This document shows positions 29,034 to 37,548 of a DNA stretch of 64,000 nucleotides, in pieces (positions within the stretch are counted from its first letter, which is position 1; every line of letters begins with the position of its first letter). The position numbers were made by a program, and so were the translations under genes. The notes beneath the pieces are model-generated. The model saw only the letters and a program-made list of their open reading frames with translations. It was not told where the DNA came from and ran no database searches. Source of the DNA: Mycetohabitans endofungorum (GTDB lineage: Bacteria > Pseudomonadota > Gammaproteobacteria > Burkholderiales > Burkholderiaceae); NCBI RefSeq assembly GCF_037477895.1, contig NZ_CP132745.1:62001-126000 (forward strand). The letters run 5' to 3'.

Positions 29034-30452
29034 TCAAGGCAGTAGCTTACTCAACGCTTGCTTCAACTCGTCGCTTCCTTGGGCCTTGGGGATCTCCCGT
29101 TTTACGCAGATTTTATAAACAAGTTTTATATATTTATCATTGTCGAATGCTTTCAATAACCTGTCAGAGTGAGTTTGATAGGCCGGATTTGCAATAAGTT
29201 GTGCCAAGCCCACCGGCTGCAGCTGCTCTCTTTCCCAAATGGCAAACTGCTTAAATGCCGTAATAGTCCGAAAATTAGATTGATGTTGTTTAATAATGTT
29301 GATTGCCAGCTTATCGTCCGTATGCAATTGCGCATCCAGGTTTCTGTTGAATACAATTTTTTCTCCTGAAATAAGGCGTTTTATTGATGCATTGATTTGG
29401 TTTTTGTAATATTTGCTGGTGCTTGACTTGTAATGCTCAATGATTAAATCTAACATGTCCGGCTTTGCATTTTTGGCAATGCAATCCAGTTTGTTCGTTT
29501 GATCGTATGTTTTGGAAAGCCACCGTGCCAATGATCTTAAGACGACTTTATTGTTTGGCGACAAATGCGAAGCCTGTTGAAGCACTTTTTCATCGGTTTG
29601 CGTCGAAGATTGCGTCGCCAACCAGTACGCAATCAGTTCCTGTTTGACCTGAGTATCTATCTCTGCGGGCACAGGGTGTTTAGCAACTCCCGGCAAATCG
29701 ATGCTGTCCAACGCCTGCTCGCACTCCCATGCCCGCAACTTTCGTAGCCACCGGACTGAGGCGCCGATGGAGCGGGCGTCAAATGGGGCGCGGTGCCCAC
29801 CTACCGGGTTGGCCTGATACCGAGTGAATAATTGCTTTTGGCCGAGATCTGACAGATGACCGGCTTCAAGCCGTGTCAGCACATTGGTTAGGCTTTGCTC
29901 AGGCTGTTCCATCAGCCATTCCGATAGCCCTGGTAGGTTATGCACGTGCTGCTCTATACTACTCTTTTTCAATGATTTATCCGCATCCCGCGAGTCGCAA
30001 TAGGCAAAATAGGCAGCCAGGCGCGCGGACAGATCTTGAAGAAGCGCAGCGTCCTGGGGATTGGGACGAAACGTGTAACTTCTGGCACGGGTGGCGTTGC
30101 CCAGGCCGGCCGGCGCGGTTCGGGTCGCCACGCTTGGCGGCGAGGCGTCGGATGGCAATTCGGCTCGCTGCGACGGCGTTGACGCCATAGGTGATGTGGG
30201 GCGGTGGGCCGATTCCACCTGGACCGTCTGGTGCCATGTCATGCCATACGCGTGGCGGCTCTCCGGCAGCGTATGCGGTCCACGCCGATCGCTGGAGGAC
30301 CAACTCAGCATCGGTAGTGCATGCCCGCTCATCGAGCGCGGAGCTGGTCGCTGAACGGGTTGCGGTGTCGGCGCTTCGGCCCTATTGTCCATCTCGGTTC
30401 GAAGCGAGGTCGGATCCGACGTGTGGGAAGCAAACAAATAACGAGTATCCAT
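29034..30452 (-). CDS. Unknown 472-aa protein, effector-like
   Basis: The start at 30452 (MDTRYLFASH) was preferred over an open extension with Cys-rich improbable sequence. Residues 1-125 are Ser/Thr/Pro/Arg-rich without a Sec leader. From about 126 to the end the protein is helical and rich in Leu, Lys, Asn and Gln (for example LQDLSARLAAYFAYCD, NNKVVLRSLARWLSK and YYKNQINASIKRLISG). Codon use turns AT-richer toward the 3' end, unlike neighbouring genes, hinting at foreign origin. I recognise no family. A disordered Ser-rich head without a signal peptide, plus an hrpII-like box 93-116 bp upstream, suggests a type III secreted effector; this is inference. Confidence 0.75.
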   Translation of the reverse strand: MDTRYLFASHTSDPTSLRTEMDNRAEAPTPQPVQRPAPRSMSGHALPMLSWSSSDRRGPHTLPESRHAYGMTWHQTVQVESAHRPTSPMASTPSQRAELPSDASPPSVATRTAPAGLGNATRARSYTFRPNPQDAALLQDLSARLAAYFAYCDSRDADKSLKKSSIEQHVHNLPGLSEWLMEQPEQSLTNVLTRLEAGHLSDLGQKQLFTRYQANPVGGHRAPFDARSIGASVRWLRKLRAWECEQALDSIDLPGVAKHPVPAEIDTQVKQELIAYWLATQSSTQTDEKVLQQASHLSPNNKVVLRSLARWLSKTYDQTNKLDCIAKNAKPDMLDLIIEHYKSSTSKYYKNQINASIKRLISGEKIVFNRNLDAQLHTDDKLAINIIKQHQSNFRTITAFKQFAIWEREQLQPVGLAQLIANPAYQTHSDRLLKAFDNDKYIKLVYKICVKREIPKAQGSDELKQALSKLLP

Positions 30453-30544
30453 TATGGGCTTGTCAGCCGCGCGGCGGCTGCCTGTGATGGCAAGAAAGGT
30501 GAGGCTATTGTTGCGGCACGCACCGCACGGCGCTGAGAAGTAAC

Positions 30545-30568
30545 CGAAGCCAGGGCATGCCATGCGAG
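30545..30568 (-). promoter_or_regulatory. Possible hrpII box (CTCG-N16-TTCG)
   Basis: On the minus strand the two tetranucleotides are separated by exactly 16 bases, one mismatch from the TTCG-N16-TTCG element bound by HrpB-type activators in Ralstonia and Burkholderia. It precedes the effector-like gene starting at 30452. No clear -10 is seen at the usual 30-base distance, so confidence is limited. Confidence 0.4.
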
Positions 30569-30996
30569 CCATTCTGGCGGCAAACGATAAGGTGAGGCAT
30601 GCTCTCACGTGGTCAACCCGCGCTTTCCTCCTACCGGTCCCATTCCGGTTCTGCTCTGCCTTCCCTCATGGTCTTCCACGGTCAGCACCGATTCAACGTC
30701 AGCGCGCGGAAATAAGCGTCTAGCACTGACCGATCTGAGCGTGGCGGCTACGTCCACTAAATTTGAATCGAACCCAAGAAATTGGACAGTGAGCGACTAT
30801 GCCTTCGTAAATAAATCGATGGATAAATCGGCAAACGGTGCTCGAATCAACGAACTATTCTTGTTGTTGACTTTCAAGGTTCGGCCTATAGGTCTCAAGT
30901 TCTCGCACCGCTTTCCCCCTGCTAAAGCGCTTAAATGCCTTGCGCGCAAGACACAGGCATTTTTAGCGCAGCCGCGACGACGGGCGGCCGCGTCGG
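30569..30996. other. Intergenic, no gene recognised
   Basis: A plus-strand frame runs across this stretch and past 31000, but it has no ribosome site, no recognisable motif and overlaps the convincing minus-strand membrane-protein gene, so it was not called. Confidence 0.5.
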
Positions 30997-31359
30997 TCAC
31001 ATCCAGTGCTGTAGGCCGAAATCAAACAACAGGACGACGGCAGAGCAAAACACGCCACACAGCAAATTGGCGATGCGATGCCCGAAGTCGTGATGGCGGC
31101 TGAGCGCCGCACCGATCAGAAACACGATCTCAATTGTCACCTGTAGTCCGAACCAGGCGAGCATCACAGTGTATTCGTACCCCATTGAACTGAAGTTGGC
31201 AAAGTTCATGCCGTGCCCGGATACCCATGAGCCGACCCGCCATATTTCATAGAGCAACAGCACCGCGGGGAATAGGTAGCTTACGATATAGGTGGGCATC
31301 GTTGCATGTCGCAACTCGAAGTGGTTCTCGTGTCGTAAGAGGTGAGTCGTGAGCCGCAT
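30997..31359 (-). CDS. Small integral membrane protein, three predicted helices
   Basis: The product has 120 residues; the start is fixed by GAGGAG six bases upstream. Three hydrophobic segments are visible: YIVSYLFPAVLLLYEIW (about 23-39), YTVMLAWFGLQVTIEIVFLI (62-81) and IANLLCGVFCSAVVLLFDFGL (96-116). The N-terminal 20 residues are His/Arg-rich and probably cytoplasmic. No family is recognised and no gene is closely linked. A single-gene inner membrane protein is the safest description. Confidence 0.7.
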   Translation of the reverse strand: MRLTTHLLRHENHFELRHATMPTYIVSYLFPAVLLLYEIWRVGSWVSGHGMNFANFSSMGYEYTVMLAWFGLQVTIEIVFLIGAALSRHHDFGHRIANLLCGVFCSAVVLLFDFGLQHWM

Positions 31360-31674
31360 GATCTGCTCCTCTAAGTATCCAACTTGTCACGTTATGGGTG
31401 GCACACGGCATGTGTGCGCCTGAATTGACTTTAGGCGGCTTGTGGCAAGGTTTCAATGATGCAATGCAGCATTATACTGCGTGGCACGGCAGCGGATGTA
31501 CCCATGCAGCGTTGAGCAAGACGATGGCGCGGCGCATGGTGCGCCTTGCGTTAAGGTGCGCCAGGACGTGGGATTGGTGTTGCATTGCAGCAGTTGCCAT
31601 GCAAGCGGCGATCGCAAAAATGCAAGCGGCGGCCAGTATGTGCAACCGTTGAACAGGCTGTGAAACGGGTCGTC
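31360..31674. other. Intergenic, no gene recognised
   Basis: About 315 bp between the membrane-protein gene and the broken glycosyltransferase. Nothing recognisable on either strand. Confidence 0.5.
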
Positions 31675-32611
31675 CTACCCGATAGGGAATGCGCCGCCGT
31701 CCGCTGCGACCACGCTGCCCGCGTGCGTGACTTCCGGTTGTTCATTGCTTCGCTCCAGGCGCAGCACGGTGGCGAGTCGCTGCGCGTACCGCTGCGGATG
31801 ATATTCACCGACGTCATAGCGGCGATTCGGCTGGCCGAGATGCCGTATCAGCGCGTCAAGCGCCGTGCGGTAGCTCGCCGTATCGCAGCGATACTTGAAC
31901 TTATTGCCGATTTCGTCGCCGAACGTCGACAGGCTGCCGATGTCGTGCACGAGCGCCGGCAATCCGAGCATGGCCGCCTCGACGATCGACAGCGGCGCAT
32001 TTTCTGCGCAGATCGACGGCAACACCACGGCATGCGCGGTCTCGCGCAATTCGGCTAGGAGTACGCGATGGGGACGCCTGCCGCGAAATTCGAGCTGCCC
32101 AGCACAAATCAAATCGGCGTTGCGGTGCTCGAGCGCGGCCCGTTCCGGCCCGTCGCCGAAAATCGTCAGCTTATTAAAATAGGCGAATTGCATGGCGCGT
32201 GCCAGCGCGATGAACTCGTTTAGCCCTTTTTCCGCCGCGATGCGGCCGGCGAATGCGAGGTTGATGCGGCGCGCTTGGATCGGTTTGGGCGCGCATATGG
32301 GCATGTCCGCGTCAATTGGGTTGGGCAGCAGCGACGTGTTCATGATGCCGGCGCGGTGCAGTGCTTGCTCCATGTACCGGCTCGGGCACAACAGCAGATC
32401 GAACACTCGGGCGGGATGACACAGCAGCCTGGTCGAATGCCAGTAAAGCTTTTTCAATGCATCATGCACCGCGCCTTTCGGACTTGTGCAGGTGATCAGC
32501 TTTCACGCCCGGCATGGCGCGCAACAGCTGTGCAGACGTCCGGTACACTTCCTCGGCGCCACCTTTAGAGGCGAAATCATTAATGATCAGCACATTGCAG
32601 CGTTTGTCCAT
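31675..32611 (-). pseudogene. Glycosyltransferase family 4, internally deleted
   Basis: The C-terminal 264 codons (31675-32469) are a GT-B nucleotide-sugar domain: NPIDAD, INLAFAGRIAAEKGLNEFI, the GDGPER motif and the EX7E-type SIVEAAMLGLPA. The N-terminus survives separately in another frame at 32462-32611 as MDKRCNVLIINDFASKGGAEEVY, the usual GT4 acceptor-domain start. Roughly 80-110 residues between them are missing and the frames do not join. The enzyme would have built a cell-surface polysaccharide. The C-terminal piece alone lacks the acceptor domain and should be inactive. Confidence 0.8.
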
Positions 32612-32705
32612 GTCATTCTCTTCCAAACCCCGCGGCTTGCGATCTAACACGTGCGTTGCGGATCTGCGACATCGTGCCGTTGGATGCGTTAAGTCAGCTG
32701 GGCCG

Positions 32706-33451
32706 CGGCTGACCGCGCGCGGTCATTACGTTGGATGATGGGCATGCTGGTAACGCCGCTCTGCTGCCCGTGTTCGACAAGTATCGGGCGCGTCCGACCA
32801 TTTTTTTGTGTAGCGGCGTCATCAAGCATCGCGCTGCACATTGGTGGATGCATTCGGCTGCCGCTGGTACAGATATCGAAAGATTAAAGCGGCTGCCAAA
32901 CTGTGAACGCCTCGCGCAATTGCGCGAGCGCGGCTACCAAGGTGCGGAGCTGGGGCAAATCTTGCCCGTGCTGGCGGGCGACGGGCAGCCGGAGGAGCCG
33001 ACGATCGGAGACGAGGGTCGCGATGGCCCGCGCCGACCGGGCTTAGCGTGTGGCAGGTCAAGCAAATGCGCGCGCGGGTCGACTTTCAGTCCCATACGCG
33101 TTTTCATCCGATCCTGACTTGCTGCGCGACGCCGAATGCGAGCAGGAGATCACCGGCTCCCGGCGGGACATCGAACGGTTGACCGGCCGGTCCTGTGAGC
33201 ATTTTGCATATCCGAACGGCAACTATGGGGAAAGGGAGATCCGGCTGTTGCGCGCGGCCGGCTACCGCACCGCCAGAACGTGCGACGTCGGCTGGAACGA
33301 TGACGCGACCGATCCGTTCAGGTTGCGTGCCATCGATATCCACGATGACTCATCGCTGGCATGGTTTATCGCGCAACTGACGGGGATTCCATTGTTCCTG
33401 CGCCATGCGCGGCACGGCGGCGGCTGGCGTGGCCGCAAGCCGCAATTCTGA
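32706..33451 (+). pseudogene. Polysaccharide deacetylase (NodB-homology), frameshifted
   Basis: Pieces in three frames follow the family order. VITLDDGHAGNAALLPVFD at about 32718 holds the metal-binding T[FL]DDG motif. DFQSHTRFHPIL near 33080 holds the HS/THxxH metal site. DIERLTGRSCEHFAYPNG and AAGYRTARTCDVGWNDDATDPF (33165-33330) form the C-terminal part. At least two frameshifts near 33000-33120 and a missing N-terminus make it non-functional. It is divergent from the broken glycosyltransferase, so both probably belonged to one lost surface-polysaccharide locus. Confidence 0.8.
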
Positions 33452-33592
33452 CCCGTGCAGCCGGCGCCAGCCGGCGGTCTGATCGGGATTTCGCAAAGAG
33501 CGTTAAAATAGCGGGGTAAACGCCTCCTCTGTGCCGCCGGCGAGCTCTCGCTGGTTCGCCGTGCAGCTTGCGCGACACAATGACTTCCCCCT

Positions 33593-33835
33593 ATGGACGA
33601 ACAGAAGAGACAGCGAATCATTGCGTATATTCACCACCGGATGGACGAATACGGTATTTCCATTGAGCGCTTGGCCGAAGCACTCGCTGAAGAGGAAAAG
33701 AAAATAAAGCCGATATTGTTTCGTGATGCGTATGGCAACGTATGGGATGGTGAGGGAGACATGCCCGATTGGCTCAAGCGAGCGGTGCATGCCGGACAAT
33801 CGACCGAGCACTTCATGGTCGAGCCGAAGCAATGA
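33593..33835 (+). CDS. H-NS-like C-terminal DNA-binding domain protein
   Basis: The product has 80 residues. The C-terminal half (FRDAYGNVWDGEGDMPDWLKRAVHAGQSTEHF) is the H-NS DNA-binding fold, in which YRD-x-x-G-x-x-W-x-G-x-G-x-x-P-x-WL is the conserved core. The N-terminal 45 residues are a short helical stretch (RLAEALAEEEKKIKP) instead of the usual long coiled coil, so it is shorter than classical H-NS. It should bind AT-rich DNA. Its TGA overlaps the ATG of the next gene by four bases, so the two are probably cotranslated. Confidence 0.85.
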   Translation: MDEQKRQRIIAYIHHRMDEYGISIERLAEALAEEEKKIKPILFRDAYGNVWDGEGDMPDWLKRAVHAGQSTEHFMVEPKQ

Positions 33836-34749
33836 CCGGCGCCTTCCCGATGCCGCGCGCGACGCCGACGCGCGCGATGCTGCACGCTCAGTCCATGACA
33901 CTGGCTGACGGCGCAAGTGTTGCTTTCGCGCAGGCGGGCAGTGGCGAGCCGATCGTGCTGGTTCACGGTTCGCTGTGCGACTACCGGTATTGGGAGCCGC
34001 AGTTCGTGCCGCTGGCGTCGACGCATCGCGTGCTGTCGCTCAGCCTCGGGCACTACTTTCCGACGCGCGAGCTCAATTGTGCGCTGCCGTTCAGCTGGAA
34101 CGCACATGTACAGCAGATCGCCGTGTTCATCGACGAGGTGGTGCGCGAGCCGGCGCACGTAGTCGCGCATTCCCGTGGCGCCTACCTTGCGTTTCATCTT
34201 GCCCGCCGCTTTCCCGACCGGTTGCGCAGCGTGACGCTGGCCGACCCGGGCGGCGCCATTCAAGGCAGCGATGCGCCAAACGCGCCGGCGGCCGCGGGTC
34301 AGGTCAACACGCTGCGTACCCGTGCCGTAACGCTGATCGAGCAAGGCGAGGTGGACGCTGGTCTGGCTTTGTTTGTCGACTCGGTCAGCCGTCCAGGGTC
34401 ATGGGCGCAAAGCCCGGACGGGTTCAAGGCAATGGCGCGCGACAACGCCCATACGCTGCGGCCGCAAATTGCGGAGCGGATGCCGGCCTTTGCCGAGCAC
34501 GAGGCCGGCGCAATCACGGTGCCGGTTCTGCTGGTCGGCGGGGAGAAAAGCCCTTCAATGTTTCATCGGAACATCGGATGGCTGCACCAGCGCATCGACG
34601 GTGCCTGCCAAGTGATGATTACCGGCGCCTCGCACGGGATGAACCTGGCGCACCCGCGCGCATTCAATCGAGCGGTACTAGACTTTATTAATGCGCATGG
34701 CCGGGCGCGGTTGTCCGGAAATGGGGTGTCATCACGACGGACGTGGTGA
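33832..34749 (+). CDS. Alpha/beta-fold hydrolase
   Basis: The product has 305 residues from the ATG overlapping the H-NS-like gene. Features: oxyanion HG in VLVHGSLCDYRYW, catalytic Ser in AHSRGAYLAFHLA (a G/A-x-S-x-G elbow), Asp region in ITVPVLLVGGEKSP and catalytic His in ITGASHGMNLAHP. The family includes esterases, epoxide hydrolases and haloperoxidase-like enzymes; the substrate cannot be read. There is no signal peptide, so it is cytoplasmic. Confidence 0.9.
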   Translation: MTGAFPMPRATPTRAMLHAQSMTLADGASVAFAQAGSGEPIVLVHGSLCDYRYWEPQFVPLASTHRVLSLSLGHYFPTRELNCALPFSWNAHVQQIAVFIDEVVREPAHVVAHSRGAYLAFHLARRFPDRLRSVTLADPGGAIQGSDAPNAPAAAGQVNTLRTRAVTLIEQGEVDAGLALFVDSVSRPGSWAQSPDGFKAMARDNAHTLRPQIAERMPAFAEHEAGAITVPVLLVGGEKSPSMFHRNIGWLHQRIDGACQVMITGASHGMNLAHPRAFNRAVLDFINAHGRARLSGNGVSSRRTW

Positions 34750-35022
34750 CCTGCCGGCGCGGCGCGCCAAAGATGAGCGCATTGGCGATCCTGTAGCGGT
34801 TGGCTTTGCGACATCCTCTGGGAGATTGCGCCGGGCTACTGCGGTTGCCATGACGATAATGGCAGGTTTGAGGGCCGGCCGCTACCTGTACCCGCTGCAC
34901 GAAAACGGATGGACGGCTGCGCGCAGCGATTCGTTCGCGTTGACGCAGCAGTCCGCTGCGTGACGTGCTGTGGGCACCGGTCGTGCTACTGTTGGGAGGA
35001 GCGAGCCCAACCGGGAGATGGG

Positions 35023-35364
35023 ATGACCAAGCTTTTTGTTTCGATGTTTTTTGCGCTCGCTTTGAGCGGCTGTATGCTGATGCAGCATAACCCCGACGCC
35101 GGCGAACCCGAGAAGGTTGCCTCGACTGGGCGCAGTACGGAGGACGTGATCGCGTGCATGACCGAGGCAGCGAGTCGGCATCATGCGTCATTTCGCGCGT
35201 CGCCGATTCCCCAGGGCCAAATGTTGGATTTCGGCGACTCCAACATCGTGAAGATCCGTACCGACGACGATGGCAGCACGAGCTTCCGGTTCTACCCAGG
35301 CAAGCGCCATCCTGGCAACCTGTGGATCGAGGGCGCAGCGCGTCAGTGCGCGGGTACGCCATGA
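35023..35364 (+). CDS. Small lipoprotein of unknown function
   Basis: The product has 113 residues. The start at 35023 has GGGAG close upstream. The leader MTKLFVSMFFALALSGC ends in the lipobox LSGC, so Cys17 should be lipidated. The mature part (RSTEDVIACMTEAASRH, MLDFGDSNIVKIRTDDDGSTSFRFYPG) looks like a small beta-rich periplasmic domain with one cysteine pair possible. The family is not recognised by name. The following NAT gene begins 87 bp later on the same strand. Confidence 0.8.
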   Translation: MTKLFVSMFFALALSGCMLMQHNPDAGEPEKVASTGRSTEDVIACMTEAASRHHASFRASPIPQGQMLDFGDSNIVKIRTDDDGSTSFRFYPGKRHPGNLWIEGAARQCAGTP

Positions 35365-35451
35365 TGATCCGTTGCAACGCGGCGCCGGGGAGCGGTTGGC
35401 ATTGCCGTGCGAGGGCAGGTTCGCGCGCGCGTCGCGCGACGGCGCACTGCG

Positions 35452-36276
35452 ATGGCTGAACGCGTCGACCTTGCCGCCTATTTCGAGCGTATCGGCTATG
35501 CCGGGGCGGCGCAGCCGACGCTCCAGGTGCTGAGTGTGCTGCATGCGCTGCATCCGCGCGCGATTCCATTCGAGAATCTCGATCCTTTACGCGGCGAGCG
35601 CGTACTGTTGGACCTGGACCGGATCCAGCAAAAACTCGTGACCGGCGGCCGAGGCGGTTATTGCTTCGAGCACAACACACTGTTTGCCGCAGTGCTCATC
35701 GAGCTAGGCTTCGATGTGACGCCGATGCTTGCGCGCGTCTTATGGACGCGCGACGGTACCGACGTGACGGCCAAGTCCCACATGTTGTTGCATATCGCGC
35801 TACCCGAAGGGCCGTTCGTTGCCGATGTTGGCTTTGGTGCCATCACACTGACGGCGCCATTGCGGCTGGACGCGGGCGCCGTTCAGCCGACGCCGTTTGA
35901 GCCGGCTCGGCTCATCGGGCAGCCTGCGTTGCAACAGGGCTACGATCTCGAAGTAGCGCTGGGTTCGCGCTGGCAGAAGGTCTATCGGTTCGAGCTACGG
36001 CCCACGTATCGAATCGATCATGAGATGGCCAATTGGTACACTTGCGCCCATCCCGATTCGCATTTTATTCGCGAGCTGATCGTGTGCCGCGTCGTCGGCG
36101 ACGCGCGTGCTGCGCTGCGCAACGATCGGCTCACGTTGCACCTGCGCGACGGCAGCGATCAACGGCGGCGACTGGTCAGCGCCGCCGAGTTGGCGGAGTG
36201 CCTGGTCGGTACGTTCGGTATCAATGTTGACGGCATGGATATCGACGCGTTGTTCGAAAAAATACGTGAGCCGTGA
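35452..36276 (+). CDS. Arylamine N-acetyltransferase
   Basis: The product has 274 residues from MAERVDLAAYF. The catalytic triad is visible: Cys71 in RGGYCFEHN, His in SHMLLHI and Asp in VADVGFG. The N-terminal YFERIGYAG and PFENLDPL are family signatures. NATs transfer acetyl from acetyl-CoA to arylamines or hydrazines in the cytoplasm. A few upstream codons are open (to 35407) but are Arg-rich and not family-like. In natural-product producers NAT relatives can release amide-bonded products; nothing here links it to the NRPS genes. Confidence 0.93.
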   Translation: MAERVDLAAYFERIGYAGAAQPTLQVLSVLHALHPRAIPFENLDPLRGERVLLDLDRIQQKLVTGGRGGYCFEHNTLFAAVLIELGFDVTPMLARVLWTRDGTDVTAKSHMLLHIALPEGPFVADVGFGAITLTAPLRLDAGAVQPTPFEPARLIGQPALQQGYDLEVALGSRWQKVYRFELRPTYRIDHEMANWYTCAHPDSHFIRELIVCRVVGDARAALRNDRLTLHLRDGSDQRRRLVSAAELAECLVGTFGINVDGMDIDALFEKIREP

Positions 36277-36392
36277 TCGGCGCGGTCACGATGCTGGTTA
36301 CGCGCTCGCCATCGCCGTGCGACCGCTACTTCAAACGCGTGCCGCTACAATCGAGCGCTGCCGTACATGCACTATGCGTGCGCGTTGTTCAT

Positions 36393-36416
36393 TTCGTTTA
36401 TGAAGTGAGTCCCTCG
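36393..36416 (+). promoter_or_regulatory. Possible hrpII box (TTCG-N16-CTCG) with -10
   Basis: The half-sites are exactly 16 bases apart with one mismatch to TTCG-N16-TTCG. A TATAAA element begins at 36447, 30 bases after the box, which is the spacing known for HrpB-dependent promoters. The repeat-containing effector-like gene starts at 36480. Confidence 0.5.
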
Positions 36417-36479
36417 CTACTTGATAGGCAAGCGGAGTGCATGATTTATAAACTATATCAATGAAGAAGAGACGGCACT

Positions 36480-37247
36480 ATGGATAATATTTATATATCT
36501 TCCGCTCTTTGGGGCGGTATAGGACAAATCGGTACTACTTCGACGCAACCAGGACAGGAGCCAACACCGGCGTCTATCGACGCCAGGCAGGCTCCTGTGC
36601 AAGGCCAGCTGTCGGTCTTGCGGGAGCATTCCCGTGCGCTTAAGGCAGCGCGGTTTGCACGAACATCGAGTGGCGTCATCGCGAACCAACCAGACAGCGC
36701 AGTCCACGTCGCGAAGCGCAACGCCCAGGCGTATGGCAGTATGCCTCCCTCCCCGAAGCGCCTGTTGCTGACCGCTCCTTTCACCCCCAGCGAGAGCGTG
36801 TTGGAGAGCGTTCCCAGTAGCACAGAGCGTCCGCAGCTGTCGAAAACAGACGCGCAAGGGCTACATAAGGGGCAACCTGCATTAATCGCGAACCACCCAA
36901 ACAGTGCAGTCCACGTCGCGAAGCGCAAAGCCCAGGCGTATGGCAGTACGCCTCCCGCCCCGAAGCGCCTGTTGCTGACCGCTCCTTTCTCTCCCTGCCA
37001 GAGCGTGCTGGAGAGTGTGTCCAATAGCACAGAGTGTCTGCAGCTGTCGAAAACAGACGCGCAAGGGCCGCATAATGGGCAACCTGCATTAACCTTGGAG
37101 CAACTCAATTCGTTGCTCGCATCGTCACCTCTGCCGAGTGTCGAGGCTTGGCATGGTGGGTATGAAGAGCAACCTGCATTGACCCTGGAGCAGTTCAACC
37201 CACTGTTCGCTTCGTCACCTTTATGGAGCGGCAAGCCTTTGCCATAA
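36480..37247 (+). CDS. Repeat-containing effector-like protein (255 aa)
   Basis: There is no signal peptide; the N-terminus is Ser/Thr/Pro/Gln-rich (ALWGGIGQIGTTSTQPGQEP). Residues about 67-205 are two tandem 69-residue repeats, each with NSAVHVAKRxAQAYGS, PPxPKRLLLTAPF, SVLES and LSKTDAQG. The tail holds two shorter repeats, QPALTLEQ[LF]N followed by ASSPL. The basic clusters KR and PKR in each repeat could act in nuclear targeting or nucleic-acid binding; this is only suggestive. No known family is recognised. It stands alone behind a candidate hrpII box. A type III effector acting in a eukaryotic host is the working hypothesis. Confidence 0.75.
   Translation: MDNIYISSALWGGIGQIGTTSTQPGQEPTPASIDARQAPVQGQLSVLREHSRALKAARFARTSSGVIANQPDSAVHVAKRNAQAYGSMPPSPKRLLLTAPFTPSESVLESVPSSTERPQLSKTDAQGLHKGQPALIANHPNSAVHVAKRKAQAYGSTPPAPKRLLLTAPFSPCQSVLESVSNSTECLQLSKTDAQGPHNGQPALTLEQLNSLLASSPLPSVEAWHGGYEEQPALTLEQFNPLFASSPLWSGKPLP
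36678..37091 (+). repeat. Two tandem 207-bp coding repeats
   Basis: Copies at 36678-36884 and 36885-37091 begin with ATCGCGAACCA and ATCGCGAACCA and are close to identical over 207 bp (69 codons). The period keeps the frame, so copies could be gained or lost without breaking the protein. Confidence 0.9.
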
Positions 37248-37548
37248 TCTGTCCAAGTTCAGGGCTACCGTGAGAATGGCGTTGCCCCGTCATGGGCTGA
37301 ATCCACGCCCATGGCGTTCGACCATCAAGATGCAAGGAGCCCGGTACCCCGTTGAGCTTCACTCTGGCTAAACATGGCAAGACCGCGCGAGCTGTTGGCG
37401 GAAGACTCACACTGGCACGATACATTAACCGGCCTTTGTAAACTGGGCAAAGCCGACATTGTCATGCGGTGTCCACTACCTTAATCCATTTCGCGCTGAT
37501 CGTCGAAGGTCCTCGTAGTGTGAACACGCCTTAGTGCGTATGCGCGCC
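37248..37548. other. Intergenic between convergent genes
   Basis: About 300 bp with no gene and no clear terminator hairpin recognised. Confidence 0.5.

Noticed and set aside
30609..31103. 164-codon plus-strand frame
   Set aside because: No ribosome site, Ser/Arg-rich composition, and it overlaps the membrane-protein gene on the other strand that has an excellent ribosome site.
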